Assembly (NCBI GenBank): GCA_026393955.1 | Contig: JAPKZE010000043.1 | Coordinates: forward strand, 1-8,953 | Source: Candidatus Aminicenantota bacterium | Lineage (GTDB): Bacteria > Acidobacteriota > Aminicenantia > Aminicenantales > Saccharicenantaceae | Reading direction: 5' to 3' | DNA length: 8,953 nucleotides | In this document: in pieces, positions 1 to 5,631 of the stretch | Layout of the letters: each line of letters begins with the position of its first letter | How positions within the stretch are numbered: the stretch's first letter is position 1 | Translations under genes and position numbers: made by a program | The notes under the pieces: model-generated | Database searches by the model: none | The model's input: the letters and a program-made list of their open reading frames with translations, nothing else | Told to the model about the DNA's origin: nothing

Positions 1-491
1 AGGCGGTCGGCCGCGGCCATGCAGGCCTCGATCTGCTGCGCGGCCGCCCCGCCGCGCCGCTCCAGGTCCTCCTTCTTCCGGAAGGCCTCGAGATCGGCCG
101 CCGATTCGTCCCGGCCGCGGGCCGCCGCCCGGGCGAACCGCTCGGCGACGGGCGCGTCGACGGCCAGGAGCACGAACCCGCCCTGGCGGCGCAGGCAGTC
201 GACTTCGCTCAGATTGCGGATGCTGTCGATGACCGCCCGCCCCTCCGGCCCGATCTTGTCGACCGTCCGCCGGGCCAGCACGTCGGGCCCGAAGCGCTCC
301 CGCAGCTCGTTCCCGGTCCGGATGAGGTTGTCGCGGCTCGGGGGCTCGCCCCGGCGCTCGAGCTCCTCCCGGATGACGTCGGAGAGCGAGAAGCCGGCGT
401 AGCCCTTCGTCTTGAAATACGCCGCGGCCTCGCCCTTGCCGGCCCCGTTCGTGCCGGTCAGTCCGATGAGCCGCGGCGGCGCCTTCGTCAT
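1..491 (-). CDS. P-loop nucleotide/dephospho-CoA kinase-like protein, C-terminus cut by window edge
   Basis: Read on the minus strand from the ATG at 491-489, this frame stays open for 163 codons to the left edge, so the 3' end is missing. A Walker A loop GTNGAGKG spans residues 13-20 right after a hydrophobic strand (LIGLTG), as in the NMP kinase / dephospho-CoA kinase superfamily. Further family-like stretches are SLSDVIREE (35-43), a GNELRERFG helix (60-68), IDSIRN (88-93) and LLAVDAP (108-114) before an Arg-rich lid-like segment. These fit a small-molecule phosphotransferase binding ATP, but the acceptor cannot be named. Similar domains occur alone (UPF0200/COG0237-like) or fused ahead of a dCMP deaminase domain; the missing C-terminus would decide. 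The start overlaps the aldehyde dehydrogenase stop as ATGA, which implies translational coupling in the tatA-tatC-ALDH operon. Superfamily call firm, function open. Confidence 0.75.
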   Translation of the reverse strand, partial: MTKAPPRLIGLTGTNGAGKGEAAAYFKTKGYAGFSLSDVIREELERRGEPPSRDNLIRTGNELRERFGPDVLARRTVDKIGPEGRAVIDSIRNLSEVDCLRRQGGFVLLAVDAPVAERFARAAARGRDESAADLEAFRKKEDLERRGGAAAQQIEACMAAADR

Positions 492-2131
492 TTCTTCAGG
501 ATCCTCGGCAGGGCCCGGACGTAGTTGAGCAGCGGCGCCGTCTCCAGGATCCGGCGCCACTCCTTCCGCAGCCCCCAGAGGGCCCCGACCCTGGCCCCGA
601 GGCCGGCGCCGTGGAAGGACGCGATCGCCCCCTCCATCAGGCCCTCGAGGCTCCGGTCGTAGGGGAACCACCAGGTCTGCGCCTTCTTCCTGAAGAAGTC
701 CATGCCCACGTACTTGATGTCGACGAGCTCGAGCAGGCCGTACGGCCCGTGCGACCGGCCCATGCCGGTCTGCTTGATGCCGCCCCAGATGGCCCGCGGC
801 TCGACGAAGGAGTACATGTGATCGTTGACCGTGACCGAGCCGGCCTCGAGCCGCCCGGCGAACCAGGCCGCCCGCTTCCGGTCCCGGGTCCAGACCGAGG
901 CCGTCAGGCCGTAGATGCTGTCGTTGGCCAGGCCGACGGCCTGCTCGTCGGTGTCGAAGACCATGATGGGCAGGGTCGGTCCGAACGTCTCCTCGGTCAT
1001 GCACAGCATCGAATGGTCGACGCCCGTCAGGACGGTCGGCTGGATGAAGTGCCCCGCCCGTCCGGCGACGCGCCCGCCACCGACCGGGATCGCGGCGCCC
1101 TTGGCCCGGGCGTCGGCGATGTGCTCCTCGACGACCTCGAGCTGGCCGGCCGTGGCCATCGGGCCCATCTCGGTCCCCGTTTCGAGGGGATCGCCGACCC
1201 TGACCTCTCTCGCCAGCTCGACGACCCTGGCCGTGAACTCGTCCGCGACCTTGCGGGCCACGTAGACCCGCTCGATCGACCCGCAGCTCTGGCCGCAGTT
1301 CATGAAGGCCGTCCAGACCGCGCCGCGGGCGGCCTTTTCGAGGTCGGCGTCCTCGAGGACGATCATGGGGTCCTTGCCGCCGAGCTCGAGGGTGACGTTG
1401 GTCAGGTTGCGGCTGCAGAGCTCGACGACCCGTTTGCCGATCCCGACGCTGCCGGTGAACATGACGCTCTGGATATCGCGGTGGACGATCATGGCCTCGG
1501 CCTCGGGCACGCGGCAGACGACGACGTTGAGCACTCCGGGCGGCAGCCCGGCTTCGAGGAAGACCTCGCCGATGAAGAGCGCCGCCAGGGGCGTCGCCGT
1601 CGACGGGCGCAGGACGACCGTGTTGCCCGCGGTCAGGGCGCTGAGGGTGTCGCAGAAGGGGATGAGAAAGGGGAAGTTCCAGGGCGAGATGATGAGCGTC
1701 GGGCCGAGCGGGTGGAAGTGGAAGGCCCCCGACTTGTTGAAGAAGAGAGGCGTATGGTGTCCGGCCCGCCGCGGGCGAAGCAGCCGGCCTTGGTTGTGCC
1801 CGTAGTAGTTGAGCGACTGCAGGGCGCCGAAAACCTCGACGGCCAGGGATTCGGCGTAAGGGGACCCCTTCTCCATGGCGATGAGGCGCCCGGCCTCGGA
1901 GGCCCGCCGGGCCAGAATGTTCTCGGCCCGCTTGAAGATGGCCCTCTTCTCCCGGTGGTCGAGCCAGCGCCAGACGGGGTAAGCGTCCTTGGCCGCCTGG
2001 ATGGCCCGTTCGCAGAGCTCCCGGGAGGCCACGCTGACCTCGCCGACGGGGGCGAGCGTGGCCGGGTTCTCGGAGACGAGCTTTTGCGGCGTCTCGACGC
2101 GCTCGCTGCGGATGATCAGACGTCCGTCCAT
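488..2131 (-). CDS. NAD(P)-dependent aldehyde dehydrogenase with C-terminal extension
   Basis: A 547-residue ALDH-superfamily protein, expected to oxidise an aldehyde to a carboxylate in the cytosol. Key residues are present: oxyanion Asn152 (PWNF), the FTGS cofactor turn (225-228), general base Glu249 (ELGGK), nucleophile Cys283 (GQSC) and Glu381 (EETFGP). Two cofactor positions deviate from the usual KPSE motif: VLRPST has Arg175 for the usual Lys (ALDH2 Lys192) and Thr178 for the acidic residue (ALDH2 Glu195) that favours NAD, so NADP use is possible. The usual fold ends near residue 475. About 70 further residues follow, with an aromatic WWFPYD patch (487-492) and a basic tail ending in RILKK. 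Long tails are known in some membrane-linked ALDHs (ALDH22/Msc7-like), but that link is only inference. The start is supported by GAGGAGAG about 7 bases upstream. It lies 21 bases after tatC and overlaps the kinase-like gene by 4. Substrate unknown. Confidence 0.93.
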   Translation of the reverse strand: MDGRLIIRSERVETPQKLVSENPATLAPVGEVSVASRELCERAIQAAKDAYPVWRWLDHREKRAIFKRAENILARRASEAGRLIAMEKGSPYAESLAVEVFGALQSLNYYGHNQGRLLRPRRAGHHTPLFFNKSGAFHFHPLGPTLIISPWNFPFLIPFCDTLSALTAGNTVVLRPSTATPLAALFIGEVFLEAGLPPGVLNVVVCRVPEAEAMIVHRDIQSVMFTGSVGIGKRVVELCSRNLTNVTLELGGKDPMIVLEDADLEKAARGAVWTAFMNCGQSCGSIERVYVARKVADEFTARVVELAREVRVGDPLETGTEMGPMATAGQLEVVEEHIADARAKGAAIPVGGGRVAGRAGHFIQPTVLTGVDHSMLCMTEETFGPTLPIMVFDTDEQAVGLANDSIYGLTASVWTRDRKRAAWFAGRLEAGSVTVNDHMYSFVEPRAIWGGIKQTGMGRSHGPYGLLELVDIKYVGMDFFRKKAQTWWFPYDRSLEGLMEGAIASFHGAGLGARVGALWGLRKEWRRILETAPLLNYVRALPRILKK

Positions 2132-2152
2132 GGCGGGCTCTCCTCGATCGGG

Positions 2153-2929
2153 TTATCCCGCCTGCTCCGTCCCCGCCCGCCGGGCCTTCTCGCGGCCGCG
2201 GCCGACCACCAGGGCGATCAGGATGCTGAGCCCGTAGAGGCCCAGCATCGGGACGGCCACGATGCTCTGGGTGATGACGTCGGGCGTGGGCGTGATCACG
2301 GCGGCGATGACGAAGACCGCGAGCACGGCGTACTTGAAGTTGCGGATCATCCAGCGGGCCGTGACGAGGCCCATCTTGGCCAGGAAGAAGATCAGGGTCG
2401 GCAGCTCGAAGATGAGGGCGATGCCGAGCAGGACCCTCAGGGCGAAACCGAAGTAGTCGTCGACCGTGATGACCGGCTGGAAGTCCTTGGCGAGCGTCAG
2501 GAAGAAACGGCAGGCCCAGGGGAAGACGATGAAATAGCCGAAGGCCGCGCCGAGCGAGAAGAAGAAGGTCGTCATGAGCACGAAGGGAATGACGTACTTC
2601 TTCTCCTTCTGGAAGAGGCCCGGGGCGATGAAATACCAGACCTGGAGGAAGACGAACGGGGACATGACGAACAGAGAGGCCATGAAAGCGACCTTCATGT
2701 AGAGCATGAAGGGCGCCGTGAGCGTCGTGAAGGCGAGCTTGGTGCCTGCCGGGAGGTACTGGGTCACCGGGCGGGCCAGGATGGCGTAGATCTGCTTGGA
2801 GAAGATCCAGCCGGGAACGAAGCCGACGGCCAGCGCGACGAACGAATAGAAAAGCCGCTTGCGCAGGTCCTCGAGATGCTCGAGGAACGTCATCTCGTCA
2901 GGAGACTTTCGGCCCTTCCCCAGTCCCAT
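2153..2929 (-). CDS. tatC: Twin-arginine translocase subunit TatC
   Basis: TatC is the multispanning core of the Tat system: it binds twin-arginine signal peptides and recruits TatA to move folded proteins across the inner membrane. The 258-residue length is normal. Six hydrophobic segments are visible at roughly 27-46, 79-104, 112-138, 162-186, 198-213 and 222-243. Family landmarks are FLEHLEDLRKR near the N-terminus (15-25, signal-peptide site), APGLFQKEKKY (102-112), a membrane Glu at 175 (IFELP) and TPTPDVITQ (213-221). The start at 2929 lies inside tatA (32-base overlap) and has AAGGA about 11 bases and GAGG 3 bases upstream. The alternative ATG at 2893 (residue 13), 4 bases after the tatA stop, would also keep the conserved region but has a weaker ribosome site. 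Next to tatA, with no tatB in between. Confidence 0.96.
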   Translation of the reverse strand: MGLGKGRKSPDEMTFLEHLEDLRKRLFYSFVALAVGFVPGWIFSKQIYAILARPVTQYLPAGTKLAFTTLTAPFMLYMKVAFMASLFVMSPFVFLQVWYFIAPGLFQKEKKYVIPFVLMTTFFFSLGAAFGYFIVFPWACRFFLTLAKDFQPVITVDDYFGFALRVLLGIALIFELPTLIFFLAKMGLVTARWMIRNFKYAVLAVFVIAAVITPTPDVITQSIVAVPMLGLYGLSILIALVVGRGREKARRAGTEQAG

Positions 2930-3242
2930 GTGCCTCGTTGTCCTTCTTGATCTCTTCGTCCTTCCGGATCTCGTCCGGAACGACCGTCGCTTCGGCCGTG
3001 AGCGCCTTCATGCCGGACCGGAGGTCGTCGACCCCGGCCTGGATGTCCTTGCGGATGTCCTTGATCTCCGAGGCCTCGATCTCCTCCTCGATGCGGCCCT
3101 TGATCTCTTCCGAGGTCTTCTTGAACTCGCGGAGGGCCTTGCCGACGGAGCGGCCGATCTCGGGGAGCTTCTTGGGGCCGAAGACGAGCAGGGCGATGAC
3201 GAAGATGAGGATGAGCTCCGCGGGACCGATGCTGCCGAACAT
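2898..3242 (-). CDS. tatA: Sec-independent translocase subunit TatA/TatB family
   Basis: A 114-residue TatA/TatB-family protein, the pore-forming or adaptor partner of TatC. It has one N-terminal membrane helix (about 4-20), the hinge FGPKKLPEIG (21-30) and an amphipathic helix GRSVGKALREFKK (30-42), followed by a highly charged tail with coiled-coil character (43-80). The hinge and amphipathic helix look like TatA. Glu9 in the membrane helix and the long acidic tail look like TatB, since E. coli TatA has Gln8 and TatB has Glu8. As the only such gene next to tatC here, it may do both jobs, as in minimal TatAC systems, but tat genes elsewhere cannot be excluded. The start is fixed by the conserved N-terminus. 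No strong Shine-Dalgarno precedes it, and the -10 box lies only 17 bases upstream, so the leader is probably very short. First gene of the minus-strand operon. Confidence 0.92.
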   Translation of the reverse strand: MFGSIGPAELILIFVIALLVFGPKKLPEIGRSVGKALREFKKTSEEIKGRIEEEIEASEIKDIRKDIQAGVDDLRSGMKALTAEATVVPDEIRKDEEIKKDNEAHGTGEGPKVS

Positions 3243-3259
3243 GGTTAACTCGAGGCGGT

Positions 3260-3265
3260 ATTATA
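3260..3265 (-). promoter_or_regulatory. -10 box of the tatA operon promoter
   Basis: The minus strand reads TATAAT exactly, in an otherwise GC-rich region, 17 bases before the tatA ATG. The hexamer 17 bases further upstream (TAGCGT) is a poor -35, so the promoter may rely on an activator or another sigma contact. Predicted transcription starts about 10 bases ahead of the start codon. Confidence 0.55.
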
Positions 3266-3291
3266 GCACGCTCCCCCCGGGGACGCTATAA
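3261..3291. repeat. Dyad symmetry in the divergent tatA / S41 promoter region
   Basis: Perfect 7-base arms TTATAGC (3261-3267) and GCTATAA (3285-3291) flank a partly symmetric centre, TCCCC (3272-3276) facing GGGGA (3279-3283). The left arm overlaps the tatA -10 box. The right arm resembles a -10 (TATAAG) on the plus strand. It could be an operator for a dimeric regulator or the trace of a symmetric bidirectional promoter. The arms are visible in the sequence; the role is inference. Confidence 0.45.
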
Positions 3292-3301
3292 GCCTCCGCG
3301 C

Positions 3302-3330
3302 TTTACACCGCGGGCAGGCAGTGATAAAAT
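3302..3330 (+). promoter_or_regulatory. Sigma-70-type promoter of the S41 peptidase gene
   Basis: TTTACA (3302-3307) and TAAAAT (3325-3330) are separated by exactly 17 bases, a good housekeeping promoter. Transcription would start near 3337, only about 12 bases before the ATG at 3349 and 3 bases before the GTG at 3340. The GAGGG at 3332-3336 would then lie upstream of the transcript, so translation may start on a very short leader. Confidence 0.6.
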
Positions 3331-3348
3331 TGAGGGCACGTGAAGTCT

Positions 3349-4920
3349 ATGAAAAAAGGCCTGCTTCCCCTTATCCTCGCCCTGCTCGTCCTGCTGCCGG
3401 CCCCGTCCCACGACGAAGACCTCTGGTCCGGCGCGCTGTCCAAGGCCCGGGCCATCGCCGGCCTCCTCGAGGAGAGCTACTACAAGCCGCTCGCGGAGGA
3501 GGACCTGGCCGTGGCCTCCATCAAGGGCACCCTGGAAACGCTCGATCCCCACTCCTACTTCCTCGACCCCGCGAGCTTCTCCCGGATGCGCGAGGACTAC
3601 ACGGGCAAGTATTACGGCGTGGGCATGCAGATCCAGAAGCAGGGCGACAATATCGTCGTCATCGCCCCGATCGAGGGCGGACCGGCCTATCGCCTGGGCA
3701 TCCTGCCCGGCGACATCATCGCCAAGATCGACGGCGAATCGACCGTGCCGATCTCGAGCTACGACGCCATGCAGAAGCTCCGCGGCGAGAAGGGGACGGA
3801 CGTCACGGTCACGTTCATCCGCGACGGCGCCGACAAGCCGTTCGACCTGACCATCACCCGCGAGGAGATCCCGCTCCTGAGCGTCCCGTACGCCTTCCTC
3901 CTCGACGGGGGCATCGGCTACATCTACGTCCGTACGTTCGGCGAGGAAACGCCCCGGGAGCTCGAAGACGCGCTGGCCAAGCTCGCGGGCCTGGGAATGA
4001 AAAGCCTGATCCTCGACCTGCGGCTGAACACCGGCGGGGCCCTGGCCGCCTCGATCGAGATCTCCGACCTCTTCCTCCCCAGGGGCGAGCTCATCGTCTC
4101 CATGAAGGGCCGCAATCCGGCCTACAACCGGGAGTTCCGGGCCTTCGCCGACGACCAGTACGAGACGCTCCCCCTCGTCATCCTGATCGACCAGGGCACG
4201 GCCAGCGCCTCCGAGATCGTCAGCGGCGCGGTCATGGACCACGACCGCGGCCTCATCGTCGGCGAGGACTCCTGGGGCAAGGGCCTCGTCCAGACGGTCT
4301 TCACACTGGTCCCCAACCACATGGCCGTCGCCCTGACTGTGGCCAAGTACCTGACGCCGAGCGGGCGGTCCATCCAGCGCGATTACACCCAGCTCGACGA
4401 TTACCTGATGAGCAAGCGCGCCCCGGAGGACACCCGCGAGGTCCGCTACACCGAACACGGACGGAAGGTCCTGGGACAGGGCGGCATCACGCCCGACTAC
4501 GCCGTCAATTCCCTGCTCAAGCCGCTCACGGGCCGCCTCCGCATCACCGGCGCTTTCTTCGCCTACGCCCGCAAGCTCGTCCTGCACCAGACCGACCTCG
4601 GACGGAAGCTCGTCCTGCCGCAGGAGGCCAAGGAAGGAACGGCGGTGCCGGCCGGCAAGATCCAGGTCGGCGCGACGTTCCCAGCCAACGCCGGCGTCAT
4701 CGCCGATTTCCGAAAGTACCTCGCGACGCGTCCGTTCGAATACCAGGAAGCCGACTTCCGGGAAGCGGAGCCCGAGATCCAGCGCGAGCTCGAGCGGGAG
4801 ATCGCCGGGGCCATCTGGGGCGTCGACACCGGGGTCAAGGTCGCCCGCGAAGGGGACGCCGCCGTCCTCAAAGCCGTCGAGGTCCTGCCCGAAGCGGCCA
4901 GGCTTCTCGAAAAGCGCTAG
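3349..4920 (+). CDS. S41 family carboxyl-terminal processing peptidase (CtpA/Prc-type)
   Basis: A 523-residue exported serine protease, expected to cleave proteins from their C-termini in the periplasm or cell envelope. Residues 1-20 form a Sec signal peptide (KK, then a Leu-rich core, cleavage likely after APS). There is no lipobox Cys and no twin arginine. A CTP N-terminal helical region (about 25-85) is followed by a PDZ domain (about 88-168, with YYGVGMQ and LPGDIIAKIDG) and the S41 core (about 180-345). The catalytic Ser/Lys dyad is Ser286 in GTASASE and Lys311 in SWGKG, with Asp297 between, matching the spacing of E. coli Prc S430/D441/K455. The usual DLRxNPGG is DLRLNTGG here. The last ~170 residues are an extension I cannot assign. 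The ATG at 3349 was chosen because it gives a standard signal peptide; an in-frame GTG at 3340 adds three residues. Its TAG stop shares two bases with the left end of an inverted-repeat element. Confidence 0.95.
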   Translation: MKKGLLPLILALLVLLPAPSHDEDLWSGALSKARAIAGLLEESYYKPLAEEDLAVASIKGTLETLDPHSYFLDPASFSRMREDYTGKYYGVGMQIQKQGDNIVVIAPIEGGPAYRLGILPGDIIAKIDGESTVPISSYDAMQKLRGEKGTDVTVTFIRDGADKPFDLTITREEIPLLSVPYAFLLDGGIGYIYVRTFGEETPRELEDALAKLAGLGMKSLILDLRLNTGGALAASIEISDLFLPRGELIVSMKGRNPAYNREFRAFADDQYETLPLVILIDQGTASASEIVSGAVMDHDRGLIVGEDSWGKGLVQTVFTLVPNHMAVALTVAKYLTPSGRSIQRDYTQLDDYLMSKRAPEDTREVRYTEHGRKVLGQGGITPDYAVNSLLKPLTGRLRITGAFFAYARKLVLHQTDLGRKLVLPQEAKEGTAVPAGKIQVGATFPANAGVIADFRKYLATRPFEYQEADFREAEPEIQRELEREIAGAIWGVDTGVKVAREGDAAVLKAVEVLPEAARLLEKR

Positions 4921-4933
4921 CCTGGACTATTCA

Positions 4934-4986
4934 TGAAAACGCCGCGTGTCTCCATCAAGCCTAAAGAACCAAGAACGGCGTTTTCA
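4934..4986. repeat. Hairpin with 11-base perfect arms inside the element
   Basis: TGAAAACGCCG (4934-4944) and CGGCGTTTTCA (4976-4986) are perfect inverted copies with a 31-base loop. The GC core with A and T tracts outside resembles a bidirectional intrinsic terminator. The loop is long and the U run is only four, so termination after the S41 gene is possible but weak. The left arm overlaps the end of the left terminal repeat. Confidence 0.5.
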
Positions 4987-5005
4987 CCCTCCGGGCAAGC
5001 CGATC

Positions 5006-5085
5006 CGGCCGCATCTGCTTCGTTGCAAAGGGTTCGCAGTACTCCGAGTACAGCTTCACCCTTTGACGCCTTGCATCTGCAGCCG
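5006..5085. repeat. Long imperfect stem-loop around a GTACTC-C-GAGTAC core
   Basis: Nested pairing arms share one centre near 5045: GTACTC (5039-5044) with GAGTAC (5046-5051), CAAAGGGT (5026-5033) with ACCCTTTG (5058-5065), and GCATCTGC (5011-5018) with GCATCTGC (5073-5080), which pair at six of eight positions and are also direct repeats. CGGC (5006-5009) can pair with GCCG (5082-5085) at the base. This makes an 80-base cruciform or RNA hairpin with internal loops. Confidence 0.5.
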
Positions 5086-5112
5086 CCTCGGCTCGTGAAT
5101 AATCCAGGCTGA

Positions 5113-5144
5113 GCCGCGCCGTCCGGCCCGGGCAAGGGCGCGGC
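5113..5144. repeat. GC-rich hairpin in the rpiB leader
   Basis: GCCGCGCC (5113-5120) and GGCGCGGC (5137-5144) are perfect 8-base inverted arms with a 16-base loop containing CCCGGG. It lies 26 bases before the rpiB start and outside the inverted-repeat element. No T run follows, so it is not a clear intrinsic terminator. It may be a leader structure or chance in GC-rich DNA. I found no convincing promoter for rpiB between 5111 and 5170. Confidence 0.35.
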
Positions 5145-5170
5145 CGAGGGGGCGAGGAAAGGAGAGGGGC

Positions 5171-5620
5171 ATGAAGATCGCGCTCGCATCCGACCACGCC
5201 GGGTACGCCCTCAAGACGGGCGTCGCCGAATACCTCCGCGGCCGCGGCCTCGACTTCACGGACTTCGGCTGCGGGTCCGGCGAGAAGGTCGATTACGTCG
5301 ATTACGGGGCCACGGCCGCCCAGGCCGTCGTCTCGGGCGAATGCGACCGGGCCATCCTGGTCTGCGGCACCGGCCTGGGCATGGCCATCGTGGCCGGCAA
5401 GTTCAAGGGCCTGCGGCCGACGCCGTGCGCGTGCGAGTACGCCGCCGAGGTCAGCCGCTCCCACAACGACTCGAACTGCCTGACCCTGGGCGGGCGGACC
5501 CACACTCTCGAGCTGGCCCTGCGCATGGTCCGCATCTGGCTCGACACGCCGTTCGAGGGCGGGAGGCACGGCCTCCGGGTCCAGAAGATCCGCGACATCG
5601 AAGACCGGAATTTTAAATAA
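5171..5620 (+). CDS. rpiB: Ribose-5-phosphate isomerase B (RpiB/LacAB family)
   Basis: A complete 149-residue cytosolic enzyme that interconverts ribulose-5-phosphate and ribose-5-phosphate, feeding PRPP and nucleotide synthesis. It opens with MKIALASDHAGYALK, the family N-terminus (Asp8, His9). It carries the catalytic cysteine at residue 65 in LVCGTGLGM, the same position as in E. coli RpiB, then AGKFKGLRP and SHNDSN (97-102) with catalytic-type His98, and LTLGGRT. The length is normal. The start is supported by AGGAG 6 bases upstream. The SHMT-like gene follows after 11 bases, and rpiB-glyA pairs are common in bacteria. RpiB is preferred to LacA/LacB because of this nucleotide-synthesis context and the absence of galactose genes. 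Confidence 0.95.
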   Translation: MKIALASDHAGYALKTGVAEYLRGRGLDFTDFGCGSGEKVDYVDYGATAAQAVVSGECDRAILVCGTGLGMAIVAGKFKGLRPTPCACEYAAEVSRSHNDSNCLTLGGRTHTLELALRMVRIWLDTPFEGGRHGLRVQKIRDIEDRNFK

Positions 5621-5631
5621 GGAAGGACCCC

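Larger units (their letters stand above)
4919..5110. mobile_element. MITE-like element with terminal inverted repeats
   Basis: A 192-base stretch bounded by 18-base imperfect inverted repeats: AGCCTGGACTATTCATGA (4919-4936) and, inverted, TCGTGAATAATCCAGGCT (5093-5110), 16 of 18 matching. It holds two further hairpins (4934-4986 and 5006-5085) and is less GC-rich than its surroundings. No convincing protein is encoded; short antisense frames cross it without codon bias or family features. No clean target-site duplication is seen (CTAG on the left and CTGA on the right if the ends are CCTGG/CCAGG). The layout fits a non-autonomous transposon moved by a transposase elsewhere in the genome; the IS family is not determined. 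A structured intergenic repeat or RNA is the main alternative. Confidence 0.6.

Noticed and set aside
611..2950. 779-codon open frame on the plus strand opposite the aldehyde dehydrogenase and tatC
   Set aside because: It is antisense to two clear families, very rich in Asp, Glu, Arg, Gly and Pro, and has no domain-like pattern. Such frames are expected opposite GC-rich genes.
3286..4587. 433-codon open frame on the minus strand opposite the S41 protease
   Set aside because: Shadow of a well-supported peptidase gene, with low-complexity composition and no hydrophobic core or motif.
4934..4990. Strong intrinsic terminator after the S41 gene
   Set aside because: The 11-base arms are real, but the 31-base loop and only four T residues make it a poor terminator. 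It is recorded as a hairpin instead.
5011..5080. CRISPR-like repeats (GCATCTGC twice, TTCACCCT twice)
   Set aside because: Only two short copies each, explained by the stem-loop and the terminal-repeat element. There is no regular spacing and there are no cas genes.
5063..5103. Possible rpiB promoter in the right end of the element (TTGACG at 5063-5068, AATAAT at 5098-5103)
   Set aside because: The spacing is 29 bases, far from 17, and no acceptable -10 lies at the right distance from TTGACG.
4917..5189. 90-codon minus-strand frame across the inverted-repeat element
   Set aside because: It follows hairpins and terminal repeats, lacks a ribosome site, runs into the rpiB start region and matches no family I know. 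It is more likely a by-product of the repeat than a gene.
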